Assembly: GCA_029859185.1 (NCBI GenBank)
Contig: JAOUDR010000003.1
Coordinates: 1-27,531 of the forward strand
Source: Gemmatimonadota bacterium
Lineage (GTDB): Bacteria > Gemmatimonadota > Gemmatimonadetes > Gemmatimonadales > GWC2-71-9
Direction: 5' to 3'
Length of the DNA: 27,531 nucleotides
The notes beneath the pieces were generated by a model that was given only the letters and a program-made list of their open reading frames with translations, was not told the origin of the DNA and made no database searches. The translations under genes and the position numbers were made by a program. This document shows, in pieces, positions 14,815 through 23,230 of this stretch; positions within the stretch are counted from its first letter, which is position 1; each line of letters starts with the position of its first letter.

Positions 14815-16959
14815 ATGCCTGCCAAGACCGGGACCAAGTCCAAGCCCCAGCCAAGCCGCGGCTCGGCCGCGCGGCTCGAGAAGGCGGACCTGCTCGACAT
14901 GTACCGCCTGATACTCCTGTCGCGACGGCTGGACGACAAGGAGATCCAACTCAAGCGGCAGAACAAGATCTACTTCCAGATTTCCGGTGCGGGGCACGAG
15001 GCGGTGCTCGTGGCGGCCGGAAAGGCCCTCCGATCCGGATACGACTGGTTCTACCCGTACTACCGCGACCGGGCGCTGTGTCTCGCGCTGGGGATGACCC
15101 CCACGGAGATGCTCCTCGAAGCAGTCGCGGCGGCCGACGACCCCAGCTCCGGTGGGCGGCAGATGCCGTCGCACTGGGGGCACCAGAAGTACAACATCGT
15201 AAGCTCCTCCAGCCCGACGGGAACGCAGTATCTGAATGCCGTTGGCTGCGCCGAAGCGTGGCTCCGATACGATCGGATCACCGACATTGCCGACCGGCAC
15301 CAGCGGTCCCACAGCGACGAGGTGGCCTTCTGCTCCTCCGGCGACGGCACGACCAGCCAGGGTGAGTTCTGGGAGGCGTTGAACACCGCGAGCAATCTCA
15401 AGCTGCCGGTGTTCTTCCTGATCGAGGACAACAAGTACGCCATCTCGGTTCCGGTCGAGGTGCAGACGGCGGGTGGCTCCATCTCGAAGCTGCTCACCGG
15501 CTTCCCGCACCTGTACGTGGAGGAAGTGGACGGGTGCGACCCCTTGGCTTCCTACGACGCCGTTTCCCGGGCTGTGACGTATTGCCGCGCCCGTCGGGGC
15601 CCGGCGTTGATTCACGCTCATGTCATCCGTCCCTACTCCCACTCGCTCTCCGATGACGAGGCGATGTACAAGACCACGGAGGAGCGCGCGGGGGAAGCGA
15701 CGCGGGACCCGATTGCGACATTCCCGGCGCGACTCCTGGAGGACGGCCTTGCCACGGAGACCGAACTCGCAGACATCCGGGCCCGGGTCGAGGAGGAGAT
15801 CGAGGTCGCAACGGAGATTGCGCTGGCGTCGCCGCAGCCCGGGCCGGAGACCATTCACCAGTTCGTCTACTCCCCCGACGTCGATCCGACTGCTGCGCAG
15901 TTCGATACGGAAGATGAGCCCCAGTTCGAGGGGGATCCGACGACCATGGTCGACCTGCTCAACAAGTGCATGGAAGACGAGATGCGGCGGGAACCGCGCA
16001 TCGTGATCTTCGGCGAGGATGTGGCCGATACGTCGCGCGAAGAGCAGGTGGATCGGGTGAAGGGAAAGGGTGGGGTCTTCAAGGTCACGTGGGGTCTCCA
16101 GAAGAAGTTCGGCCACGATCGGGTGTACAACTCTCCGCTGGCGGAGGCGAACATCGTCGGCCGGGCGGTCGGCTTGGCGACCCGCGGTCTCAAGCCGGTC
16201 GTGGAGGTGCAGTTCTTCGACTACATCTGGCCGGCCTACCACCAGATCCGGAGCGAGTTGGTCCTGCTGCGTTGGCGGAGCAACAACGCGTTCAGCGCCC
16301 CCGTCGTGATCCGCGCGACCTACGGCGGCTACCTCAAGGGCGGGGGGATCTACCACTCCCAGACCGGAGCAACGTTGTTCACGCACATCCCCGGTCTTCG
16401 CGTGGTGTGCCCGTCGACGGCGCTGGATGCGAATGGTCTGCTCCGCACCGCAATCCGCTGCGACGACCCGGTGCTGTTCCTCGAGCACAAGCACCTCTAC
16501 CGGCAGACCTACAACAAGGGTGCGTATCCCGGTCCGGATTTCATGATTCCGTTCGGGAAGGCCCGGGTCGTGCGCGAGGGGGCGGACGTGACCGTCGTGA
16601 CGTACGGTGCCGTCGTCCAGCGGACGCTCAACGCCGCCAAGCTCGTCGCCGAGAGCGAGGGGATCGAGGTCGAGGTGATCGATCTGCGATCGCTGAGCCC
16701 GGTGGACTGGGAGCGCATTGGCGCGTCGGTGCGGAAGACCAGCAAGGTGCTCGTGGCCCACGAGGACTCACTGTCCTGGGGCTACGGGGCGGAAATCGCG
16801 GCGCGGGTCGCGGACGATCATTTCCACTGGCTCGATGCGCCGGTCAAGCGACTCGGGGCGACCGACACATTCGTGGCCTACGCGCCCCAGCTCGAAGACG
16901 TGATCCTGCCGCAGGCGGAGAGCATCGCCGCCGCTATCCGGGAGCTCCACGCCTTCTAG
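14815..16959 (+). CDS. Fused 2-oxoacid dehydrogenase E1 alpha-beta (thiamine-dependent; 2-oxoisovalerate/pyruvate type)
   Basis: 714 residues combining both E1 subunits in one chain. The alpha part (about 25-360) holds the thiamine diphosphate motif: GDG at residues 176-178 (SSGDGTTSQGEFWEALNTAS) ending in IEDNKYAIS. It also has a GAGHEAVLVAAG opening strand and HVIRPYSHSLSDDE, a region like the phosphorylation loop of mitochondrial enzymes. The beta part (about 377-714) has EPRIVIFGEDVADTS, VYNSPLAEANIVGRAVGLA and the transketolase C-terminal domain (YGAVVQRTLNAAKL, LVAHEDSLSWGYGAEIAARV). The fused layout and the beta-part sequence resemble branched-chain 2-oxoacid (BkdAB-like) dehydrogenases; the substrate could also be pyruvate. 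No E2 or lipoamide dehydrogenase gene lies in the window. Start ATG 14815 is 14 nt after the protease stop; longer starts overlap that gene. Confidence 0.92.
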   Translation: MPAKTGTKSKPQPSRGSAARLEKADLLDMYRLILLSRRLDDKEIQLKRQNKIYFQISGAGHEAVLVAAGKALRSGYDWFYPYYRDRALCLALGMTPTEMLLEAVAAADDPSSGGRQMPSHWGHQKYNIVSSSSPTGTQYLNAVGCAEAWLRYDRITDIADRHQRSHSDEVAFCSSGDGTTSQGEFWEALNTASNLKLPVFFLIEDNKYAISVPVEVQTAGGSISKLLTGFPHLYVEEVDGCDPLASYDAVSRAVTYCRARRGPALIHAHVIRPYSHSLSDDEAMYKTTEERAGEATRDPIATFPARLLEDGLATETELADIRARVEEEIEVATEIALASPQPGPETIHQFVYSPDVDPTAAQFDTEDEPQFEGDPTTMVDLLNKCMEDEMRREPRIVIFGEDVADTSREEQVDRVKGKGGVFKVTWGLQKKFGHDRVYNSPLAEANIVGRAVGLATRGLKPVVEVQFFDYIWPAYHQIRSELVLLRWRSNNAFSAPVVIRATYGGYLKGGGIYHSQTGATLFTHIPGLRVVCPSTALDANGLLRTAIRCDDPVLFLEHKHLYRQTYNKGAYPGPDFMIPFGKARVVREGADVTVVTYGAVVQRTLNAAKLVAESEGIEVEVIDLRSLSPVDWERIGASVRKTSKVLVAHEDSLSWGYGAEIAARVADDHFHWLDAPVKRLGATDTFVAYAPQLEDVILPQAESIAAAIRELHAF

Positions 16960-16986
16960 GATCCCCGCGGGACCGGAAGCAAACGG

Positions 16987-17016
16987 AGCCCACGCGCCGA
17001 CCGCGGCGCGTGGGCT
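16987..17016. terminator. Bidirectional hairpin between convergent genes
   Basis: AGCCCACGCGCC (16987-16998) and GGCGCGTGGGCT (17005-17016) form a perfect 12-bp stem with a GACCGC loop, centred in the short gap between the E1 gene (+) and the kinase gene (-). The T-tracts on both sides are poor, but stem strength and position suggest a shared terminator. Confidence 0.72.
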
Positions 17017-17038
17017 TCGTGCATCGCCCGCGGGCGCG

Positions 17039-18859
17039 CTACCGACCCAATGCCTGCCGGATCTCGCCGGCGGCCTCGATCGCGGCCTCCACGTCCACGC
17101 TCAGCGCCCGCGCCGCCTGGGTGGCAGTGGTCAGGTCATCGAGGACCGAGCTGACACCGGCAGAACGGAGGCGCAGGAGGTCGAACCGGATGTTCTGGAC
17201 GGCGAGCACGCACGACTCGAACTGCTCGTTGAGGCCTTGACGCCGCTCGACCAGCTCCGTGAGGGTATCGCGCTGCCGACGGAGGAGGTCGATCCTCCTG
17301 TCGTCGGCCGCTTCGGCGCCGAGGTCCTCGAGCCGCGCATCGAGCCGGCCGAGGGCTTCGGAATCGACCTCACCCTCCATCTGCGAAAGCGTTCGGGCCA
17401 ACTCGAACGCTCGGGTGGAAAGCGCCTCCACGGTGTGCACCACGTCCGGAAGCAGGTTGCGCTCCGAGGCCGGCAGGCGCCCGACAATCTGCCGGATGGC
17501 CGTCTCGTCACGACGCAACTGGGTGATCTGGGGCTTCAAGGGCCCGAAGTCCTCGTCCGCGCCGACGTCGGTGGACTTCCGGAGCGCCTTGGGGACCTCA
17601 ACCGGCGACAGGCGAGCCTCGACCGCGTCGGGCGCCGGCGGTCGATTCAGGACATCCCGCCAGCTATACCCGGCCTGCCAGAGCTTGGAGTAGCGACTGC
17701 CAAGCCCGAAGCCCCAGAATCCGGCCACGAACAGGAACCAGGGTTCCGTGATCCCGGTCGCCACGTTGATCAGCATCAGCCCGCCTGATATCACCGCCCA
17801 CCGGGCGAACTCATCCCGGAACCGCCGGACGATCTCGGGCTCGCGTGGTCGCGTGTCGGACGGCGCCGCATCCCGAGCATGGCGGGAAGCTGGTCGCGGG
17901 CGGCGATCCCGTGGCCGAACGGCGACATCGGGAGCCTCGCGCCGCGCCAGGGCTCCGGGGCGGGGTCGGGGCGCCGGTGGGCGGTACGGCCCCGCGCTGC
18001 GGGCGTCGAGGGCGCGGACGAGGGACTCCGCCGTGGGCCAGCGGGCTTCGGGGTCCTTTGCCAAGCAGCGCATGATGCACGTGGCCAGGTCCTCCGGCAG
18101 GTCGGGTCGCGCGCGCATGATGTCAGGCGCAGCCTCGGAGATGTGCTTCATGAGGATGCCGGGGACAGTGGGCGCCTGGAACGGCAGCTCGCCCGTTGCC
18201 ATTTCGTAGGCAACCACCCCGAGTGCGTACAGGTCGCTCCGCGCGTCGATCTCACGCTCGCCAGCCGCCTGCTCGGGGCTCATGTAATGCGGCGTCCCAA
18301 TGGCGATTCCCGTGCCGGTCAGAGTGCCGGCGCCTGCATGTGAGAGCGCCTTGGCGATTCCAAAATCCGTTACCATTACCCGACGCCGGGTTCCCTCGAG
18401 GAGGATGTTGTCCGGTTTGACGTCGCGGTGGATCACCCCCATGGCGTGGGCCATGCCAAGTGCGTCGGCCGTCTCCTTCATGATCCGCCGGACCTCTTCG
18501 GCCGGGAGGGCGTTGCGCCGCCGCAGCCGGGCGGCCAGCGATTCGCCGTCGACGAAACCCATCACGAAGTAGACGAGCCCACCCTCGTCGCCGACCGTGT
18601 GGATCGGCACGATGTGCGGGTGGGCGAGACGCGCCGCCGTCTGGGCCTCACGCACGAAGCGCGTCTTGATATCCTGACGGAACGCGAGCTCAGGAGGAAG
18701 GACTTTGATCGCGACGCGGCGTTTCAGCGCGAGGTCACGGGCGAGGTATACCACCCCCATGCCACCTCGGCCAATCTCACCCTCAAGCTCGTACGCACCC
18801 TCGAGTACGAGGGCGAGGCGCTCAGCGAGCGGGTTGTCAGACGGCTGCAAACTGTCCAT
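17039..18859 (-). CDS. Membrane-linked Ser/Thr protein kinase with 2TM segment and coiled-coil tail
   Basis: 606 residues. The kinase domain covers about residues 23-286: glycine loop GEIGRGGMGVVY, ATP-binding Lys52 (VAIKVLPPE), catalytic loop HRDVKPDNILL (Asp146), metal-binding DFGIAKA (Asp165), GTPHYMSPEQ and RSDLYALGVVAYEM. All catalytic residues are present, so it should be active and belongs to the PknB-like bacterial Hanks family. A Pro/Arg-rich linker (about 290-340) leads to two adjacent hydrophobic helices at about 354-369 and 374-388 with the RFRDEFARWAVISGGLML start of 2TM-type domains. A roughly 170-residue charged region rich in Leu/Glu/Arg heptads (430-600) follows and looks like a coiled coil. 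There is no extracellular PASTA domain, so both ends should be cytoplasmic. The gene is convergent with the E1 gene and divergent from the small gene before lon. ATG 18859 starts MDSLQPSDN. Confidence 0.93.
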   Translation of the reverse strand: MDSLQPSDNPLAERLALVLEGAYELEGEIGRGGMGVVYLARDLALKRRVAIKVLPPELAFRQDIKTRFVREAQTAARLAHPHIVPIHTVGDEGGLVYFVMGFVDGESLAARLRRRNALPAEEVRRIMKETADALGMAHAMGVIHRDVKPDNILLEGTRRRVMVTDFGIAKALSHAGAGTLTGTGIAIGTPHYMSPEQAAGEREIDARSDLYALGVVAYEMATGELPFQAPTVPGILMKHISEAAPDIMRARPDLPEDLATCIMRCLAKDPEARWPTAESLVRALDARSAGPYRPPAPRPRPGALARREAPDVAVRPRDRRPRPASRHARDAAPSDTRPREPEIVRRFRDEFARWAVISGGLMLINVATGITEPWFLFVAGFWGFGLGSRYSKLWQAGYSWRDVLNRPPAPDAVEARLSPVEVPKALRKSTDVGADEDFGPLKPQITQLRRDETAIRQIVGRLPASERNLLPDVVHTVEALSTRAFELARTLSQMEGEVDSEALGRLDARLEDLGAEAADDRRIDLLRRQRDTLTELVERRQGLNEQFESCVLAVQNIRFDLLRLRSAGVSSVLDDLTTATQAARALSVDVEAAIEAAGEIRQALGR

Positions 18860-18942
18860 GTGGCACCGGTTGGACTCGGGCCGTAGATTAAGTCCGGGTC
18901 AGGAGTCCTGGCAACCTGTGGAACCCGAAGCACGAGGCGGCG

Positions 18943-19194
18943 ATGCGTTGGATCATGGATGACGCCGGTAGACGGTGGTCGGCCGAACGGGTCGGTCGCA
19001 CGTCCGGCCTCGTCTCTACGAAGCATCGGCCGGCAGGTTTCCCAGAGCCTGCCGATATCGTCCGCTTCGAATGCCAGTCCGACTCCAAAGAAGCCCCGCG
19101 GGAGATGACCACGCGTGCGGGCCTCCTCGAGCAACTGACCGATCCCGAACTCAAGGCGCTGCTCAACTCCGCACCACGCGCTCCCACCGGATAG
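18943..19194 (+). CDS. Small conserved-looking protein of unknown function
   Basis: 83 residues from ATG 18943, with a GAGG-containing leader (gaggcggcg) just upstream. The N-terminus MRWIMDDAGRRWSAERVGRTSG is a compact charged beta-like segment, followed by a linker, an acidic strand (ADIVRFECQSDS) and a C-terminal helix (LLEQLTDPELKALLNSA). No signal peptide, membrane helix or zinc motif is seen (one Cys only). I do not recognise a family. The overlapping minus-strand frame is a composition-driven shadow of lon and this gene. It fills what would otherwise be a 500-nt gap between the divergent kinase gene and lon. Confidence 0.6.
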   Translation: MRWIMDDAGRRWSAERVGRTSGLVSTKHRPAGFPEPADIVRFECQSDSKEAPREMTTRAGLLEQLTDPELKALLNSAPRAPTG

Positions 19195-19229
19195 CGGCCA
19201 AGAGGCCGCCAAAATGGCAGAGTTTTGGC
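19194..19229 (+). promoter_or_regulatory. Tandem inverted repeats upstream of lon
   Basis: Two inverted repeats sit directly after the small gene. GCGGCC/GGCCGC (19194-19199 and 19204-19209, AAGA loop) overlaps its stop codon. GCCAAAA/TTTTGGC (19208-19214 and 19223-19229) has an 8-nt centre. The first may be a terminator, and the second an operator or part of the lon promoter. The segment from 19215 (TGGCAGAGTTTTGGC) also has the GG-N10-GC spacing of a sigma-54 promoter, with several mismatches. From here to the lon start at 19362 I see no other gene. Confidence 0.4.
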
Positions 19230-19361
19230 TTCGGCCGTCAGCCCGTGATGCGGGAACGGCGGAGTTGACATTTGAGTCCCGTCACAGGGGCAGTCATTGT
19301 TGGCATGGGCGGTGCACTCCGGCGGCAGGAGCTCATCTGCCGTGGCGGAAGGAAGGAAAGA

Positions 19362-21827
19362 ATGACTGATTCGACCCCAGCAATTGATACAAGCCGGCTT
19401 CGGCTGCCCGTCCTTCCTCTCAGGGAGGTCGTGTTGTTCCCTGGTGTGACCGTCCCGATCGGGGCGGGCAGGCCCGGGACGCTGCGGGCAATCGAAGCGG
19501 CGCTGAAGCGTGAGGATCGCCGGATCTTCGCGGTCTGCCAGCGACAGAACACCGACACCGTTGACCCGGCGGGCCTCTACACCACGGGGACCGTGGCGAA
19601 GATCGGGCAGGTGCAGCGCGGCCTGGGTGGCGTGCAGCTCCTGCTCCATGGTGAGTTTCGCGCCAGTGTGTTGCAGTACTCCGAGACCGAAGGGTTCATC
19701 GAGTCGGTCGTCTGCCAGGCGCCGGATCTGCCGCCGATCGATGCGGAGGAAGCCGCATTCATCGCGCTCCATCGGGAGGTACGAGAGCGGGCTGCAGAGC
19801 TTGGGCAGAAGTCCGGGCTTGCCGAAGACGTGGTGGACCAGGTGCTCGAAGGTGTCACCGAGCCGGGTCGATTCTCCGATCTCGTCGCCGGCTACCTGGA
19901 CATCTCGTCGAAGGACCGGCAGGGGCTACTCGAGACCCTCGGAGTCGAGGAGCGGCTCCGGCGCGTGCTGCTTCACGTACAACGGCAGATCGACCTGCTC
20001 GACGCCCAGCAAGACATCAAGTCGAAGGTGCAGGAGGAGCTCGGCGAGCGACAGCGCGAGATGTTCTTGCGTGAGCAACTGCGCGCGATCCGGAAAGAAC
20101 TTGGCGACGAGGAAGACGAAGCGCTTGCGGACGAGCTTCGCGAGCGGCTCGATGTCCTCGAACTGCCAGAGGATGTGCGCAAGGAGGTGAAGCGCGAGCT
20201 AGCGAGGCTTGCACGCACGCCCAAGGAGGCCATGGAGGCGCAGGTCATCCGCACGTTCCTCGAGACGGTGGCGGAGCTCCCGTGGAATGAACGCAGTGCC
20301 GAGCATCTCGACCTGACGCGGGCTTCGCAGATCCTGGAAGAGGATCACTTTGGGCTCGATGACGTGAAGGACCGCGTACTCGAGTTCCTCGCCGTTCGCC
20401 AACTGCACGCGCAGCAGGCTGCAAGTGCCGCGGCCGGCGAGCTTGAAGAGCCACCAGGCAACGAGGATGACCGGCGCTCGCGGGGCTCCATTTTGTTGTT
20501 CGTCGGACCGCCGGGAGTGGGAAAGACCTCCATCGCAAAGTCGATCGCGCGCGCGATGGGTCGCCAATACGTGCGCATCTCGCTGGGTGGTGCTCGCGAC
20601 GAAGCGGATATCCGCGGTCACCGGCGGACGTACGTCGGTGCCATGCCCGGTCGTATCATCCAGGGCCTGAAGAAGGCTGGAACCAAGAACCCGGTCTTCC
20701 TGCTCGACGAGGTCGACAAGCTCGGCGTGTCCTTCCAGGGCGACCCGGCGGCGGCACTGCTCGAGGTCCTCGACCCCGCGCAGAACGACTCCTTCACGGA
20801 TCACTATCTTGGCGTGCCGTTCGATCTCTCGGAGGTGCTGTTCGTCGCGACGGGGAACTTCCTGCAGAACATCCCGGCTCCCCTGCTGGACCGCATGGAG
20901 CTGGTCGAGTTCTCAGGGTACACGGAGCCGGAGAAGCTTGCCATTGCGCGCCGGTATCTGGTCCCGCGTCAGCAGATGGAGGCTGGCCTGACCGCGGAAC
21001 GCATGCAAGTCGATGACGATGCGCTGCGAGCGATCATCTCCGGCTACACGCGCGAGGCTGGGGTGCGGCAGCTCGAGCGCGAGCTGGGCAAGGTCTCCCG
21101 CAAGGTGGCGCGGGAGATCGCGTCCGGTACCGCCACCACGGTCACCGTTGGTGAGGCTGGCGTCGATCGACTGCTCGGTCGACCGCGCGTGCACCCGGAA
21201 CGGGCCGCGAGCGCTCCACAGGTTGGCATTGCCACCGGCATGTACTACACGCCGGTGGGCGGTGACATCATGTTCGTGGAGGCGTCCGTGATGCGTGGCA
21301 AGGGTGACCTGGTGCTCACGGGTCAACTCGGGGATGTGATGAAGGAGTCCGCGCGGGCCGGCCTCACGTACGCCAAGACCCATGCTGACGAACTGGGCAT
21401 ACCGGTCGCGCGGTTTCTCGAAAAAGACGTGCACGTTCACGTGCCCGCCGGCGCGATTCCCAAGGAAGGCTCCTCTGCGGGAGTCACGATGGCGACGGCG
21501 TTGATCAGTGCGCTGAGCGCCATGCCCGCACGGCACGACATCGCCATGACCGGAGAGGTGACCTTGTCTGGGCGGGTTCTTCCGATCGGCGGGGTGAAGG
21601 AGAAGGTCCTGGGTGCGCTTCGGGCCGGGATCACGACCATCGTCCTTCCTAAGGAGAACCTCGCCGACCTCGACGACATCGGCAGCGCAGAGCGAGAACG
21701 CCTCACGGTTCATGCCGTGGAGCACCTGTCGGAGGTCCTCGGGATCGCGCTGCACACGCACGCGGGCGGGGAGCCCGGGGAGACGGGTCGCCCTGCCGAC
21801 GGGAAGGTGCCGGCCGCGGTCGCGTAG
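19362..21827 (+). CDS. lon: ATP-dependent Lon protease
   Basis: 821 residues from ATG 19362, which follows a strong AGGAAGGAAAG ribosome site; an earlier frame start at 19272 would add 30 atypical residues. The N-terminal substrate-recognition domain (about 12-200) opens RLPVLPLREVVLFPGVTVPI. A long helical coiled region follows (QEELGERQREMFLREQLRAI). The AAA+ module has Walker A GPPGVGKTS (Gly382-Lys388), Walker B VFLLDEVDKLG, and sensor elements through IPAPLLDRMELVEF. The C-terminal protease domain has the Ser-Lys dyad: Ser705 in PKEGSSAGV and Lys748 (second Lys of GGVKEK), 43 residues apart as in E. coli. Lon degrades misfolded and regulatory proteins in the cytoplasm. The internal VFLEKDVHVHVPAGAIPKEG stretch is typical. 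All catalytic parts look intact. Confidence 0.97.
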   Translation: MTDSTPAIDTSRLRLPVLPLREVVLFPGVTVPIGAGRPGTLRAIEAALKREDRRIFAVCQRQNTDTVDPAGLYTTGTVAKIGQVQRGLGGVQLLLHGEFRASVLQYSETEGFIESVVCQAPDLPPIDAEEAAFIALHREVRERAAELGQKSGLAEDVVDQVLEGVTEPGRFSDLVAGYLDISSKDRQGLLETLGVEERLRRVLLHVQRQIDLLDAQQDIKSKVQEELGERQREMFLREQLRAIRKELGDEEDEALADELRERLDVLELPEDVRKEVKRELARLARTPKEAMEAQVIRTFLETVAELPWNERSAEHLDLTRASQILEEDHFGLDDVKDRVLEFLAVRQLHAQQAASAAAGELEEPPGNEDDRRSRGSILLFVGPPGVGKTSIAKSIARAMGRQYVRISLGGARDEADIRGHRRTYVGAMPGRIIQGLKKAGTKNPVFLLDEVDKLGVSFQGDPAAALLEVLDPAQNDSFTDHYLGVPFDLSEVLFVATGNFLQNIPAPLLDRMELVEFSGYTEPEKLAIARRYLVPRQQMEAGLTAERMQVDDDALRAIISGYTREAGVRQLERELGKVSRKVAREIASGTATTVTVGEAGVDRLLGRPRVHPERAASAPQVGIATGMYYTPVGGDIMFVEASVMRGKGDLVLTGQLGDVMKESARAGLTYAKTHADELGIPVARFLEKDVHVHVPAGAIPKEGSSAGVTMATALISALSAMPARHDIAMTGEVTLSGRVLPIGGVKEKVLGALRAGITTIVLPKENLADLDDIGSAERERLTVHAVEHLSEVLGIALHTHAGGEPGETGRPADGKVPAAVA

Positions 21828-21850
21828 CATCGGTGGCAAGGCCGGAACAA

Positions 21851-21887
21851 CGCGGGGCGGAATTCCTACGTGGGGAGCCGTCCCGCG
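21851..21887. terminator. Hairpin between convergent lon and tetR
   Basis: CGCGGGGCGG (21851-21860) pairs with CCGTCCCGCG (21878-21887), with one G-T pair and a 17-nt loop, in the gap between the convergent lon and TetR genes. No T-run follows on either strand. Confidence 0.4.
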
Positions 21888-21903
21888 TGGCTTGTCGCCG
21901 AGG

Positions 21904-22464
21904 CTACCAGGTGGCCGCTCGCAGCAACGTCTCGCTCACCCCCCGCTCCCAACCTCCGGTCTCCATGCTCAGGTGGTCACGCAGAGCGAGGTAGCCGGCG
22001 CAGAGCACGATGGCCTGTTGCGCCATGCCGTCGGGATCGACTTCGTCGCGAAAGTACCCCATGCCCTGCCCACGGGAGATCGCCGCGCCCACGTCTGCGG
22101 CGGCCTGCGTAATCCAGGCCCGCGCTTGCACCCGCGCGTCCGGCGAAGGGAACCGGTCAACGAGCAGGGCCACGAACTCTGGGCGGTTCTCGAGCGACGA
22201 GAGGAGGCGTCCAATAGCAGCCCGGACGGCGCCGGGAGCGGACTCGGACGCTGCTGCCGCCCCCGGGCCATCGGGGTGTTGATCGGTAGCCGCGGTGGCG
22301 GCAGCGTGCAGGCCGGCCTTCGAGTGGAAGTAGTAATAGATGAGCTGCTTGTTCAACCCGGCGCGCTCGGCGATCCGGGCCACGCGAGCCCCGGCGTATC
22401 CTCGCTCCGCGAACTCCGCCCGAGCGGCCTTGAGGATGGTACCACGCGACTCACCACGGCGCAT
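21904..22464 (-). CDS. TetR/AcrR family transcriptional regulator
   Basis: 186 residues from ATG 22464, which has GGGAG 8 nt upstream; an in-frame TTG at 22479 is less likely. The N-terminal helix-turn-helix is canonical TetR: RGTILKAARAEFAERGYAGARVARIAERAGLNKQLIYYYFHSKAGLHAA (about residues 7-55). The C-terminal ligand-binding part is helical (LLSSLENRPEFVALLVDRFPSP, DPDGMAQQAIVLCAGYLALRDHL). TetR proteins usually repress an efflux or catabolic gene and themselves. Here the likely target is its own promoter, because a perfect 10-bp palindrome lies 48 nt before the start. A second regulator gene sits directly upstream on the same strand. Ligand unknown. Confidence 0.93.
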   Translation of the reverse strand: MRRGESRGTILKAARAEFAERGYAGARVARIAERAGLNKQLIYYYFHSKAGLHAAATAATDQHPDGPGAAAASESAPGAVRAAIGRLLSSLENRPEFVALLVDRFPSPDARVQARAWITQAAADVGAAISRGQGMGYFRDEVDPDGMAQQAIVLCAGYLALRDHLSMETGGWERGVSETLLRAATW

Positions 22465-22511
22465 CAAGCCAACTCCCAAAGCATTAATTCAAAGGTACTT
22501 GGCTCGATTTG

Positions 22512-22541
22512 ACTAATCAACTATCCGGTTGGTTGATTAGT
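22512..22541. promoter_or_regulatory. Perfect palindrome before tetR (candidate operator)
   Basis: ACTAATCAAC (22512-22521) and GTTGATTAGT (22532-22541) are perfect inverted copies separated by 10 nt, within an AT-rich island unlike the GC-rich surroundings. On the minus strand the right arm overlaps the TAA stop of the TrmB-like gene, and the left arm leads towards tetR. This is a good TetR operator candidate, possibly overlapping the tetR promoter. Confidence 0.6.
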
Positions 22542-23230
22542 TAGGTTCCATCCCGAGTGAGTTCGCGGATTGCCGCTGATACGAGGTTCATCATTAGTGG
22601 TGACTCTGACCAGACGCCCTCGGCGGAACTCCCCAGGCTGGCCACCAGCACGCCGTCCGCCACGAGCAGCAAGACGTCTTCGCCGAACGTCTCCCGGACC
22701 CGATCGGGCACCAGAGCCTTGGTTGGCATCACGAGATCCGCCGTACCGCCATCCGTCACCCAAACGGCGAGTGGCTTGTCGGCCGCAACGCGTGCGCGAA
22801 ACGCCGGGGCCCACGCGGTCAGGCGCTCCGCAGCGGCGATACACTGCACCGTGCCAGGCGTCCGAATGATCGCTCGCACCACGAGGTCGTTCAGAGCACG
22901 CTCGCCGCGAAGGTGGATCACCGGATCCGAGCCGCCAGACGGTTGCTCCATGACCTGCCGTTCGAGCCGGTCGAGCTTGCGTGTCTCAGCGTCCACAAGC
23001 TGAGCAAACAGCGTGCGTGGCTGGATGGCGCGGTAGCGCCGAGGCGACTCCTGCCCGGCGACGGCCGCCGCTCCCTTGGCCACCAAGCCGTCGAGCGCCT
23101 GATAGGCATTTGCACGTGCTATGGAGAGTGCCTTCGCAACGGCGTACCCGCTGGAGGGCCCAAGCTCCGACAAGGCCCGGTAGGCATGCGACTCGGTGGG
23201 GGTGAATCCAAACGGCGTGAGATCAAGCAT
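22541..23230 (-). CDS. TrmB-like winged-helix transcriptional regulator
   Basis: 229 residues from ATG 23230; the earlier in-frame start at 23269 would add a weak leader. The N-terminal domain LTPFGFTPTESHAYRALSELGPSSGYAVAKALSIARANAYQALDGLVAKG (about residues 4-53) is the winged-helix of the TrmB family, with the recognition helix at ARANAYQALDGLVAKG. A short helix (LFAQLVDAETRKLDRLERQVMEQ) leads into an alpha/beta effector-like domain (VIHLRGERALNDLVVRAIIR; AVWVTDGG). The usual TrmB sugar-binding core is shortened. It may sense a small metabolite, unknown here. It lies upstream of tetR on the same strand, its stop inside the palindrome, so the pair may be co-regulated. A GGTAGT/ACTACC repeat precedes it. 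Confidence 0.85.
   Translation of the reverse strand: MLDLTPFGFTPTESHAYRALSELGPSSGYAVAKALSIARANAYQALDGLVAKGAAAVAGQESPRRYRAIQPRTLFAQLVDAETRKLDRLERQVMEQPSGGSDPVIHLRGERALNDLVVRAIIRTPGTVQCIAAAERLTAWAPAFRARVAADKPLAVWVTDGGTADLVMPTKALVPDRVRETFGEDVLLLVADGVLVASLGSSAEGVWSESPLMMNLVSAAIRELTRDGT

Noticed and set aside
14503..16761. 752-residue open frame on the minus strand over the E1 fusion and the end of the protease gene
   Set aside because: The plus-strand proteins have strong catalytic motifs here; long antisense frames are expected at this GC content, and the translation is low-complexity Arg/Gly/Leu/Val with no recognisable domain.
19265..19300. TTGACA at 19265-19270 as a sigma-70 -35 box for lon
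   Set aside because: No -10-like hexamer lies at 16-18 nt spacing (gggcag at 17 nt); the nearest candidate, cattgt, is 24 nt away.
19312..19332. GCACTC-N9-GAGCTC before lon, resembling the CIRCE heat-shock operator
   Set aside because: Only the left core matches; the right arm differs from GAGTGC at two of six bases and the flanks differ further, so HrcA control is not supported.
18888..19772. 294-residue minus-strand frame spanning the gap before lon
   Set aside because: Half of it lies over the lon N-terminal domain and the translation shows no domain; the plus-strand small gene fits the position better.
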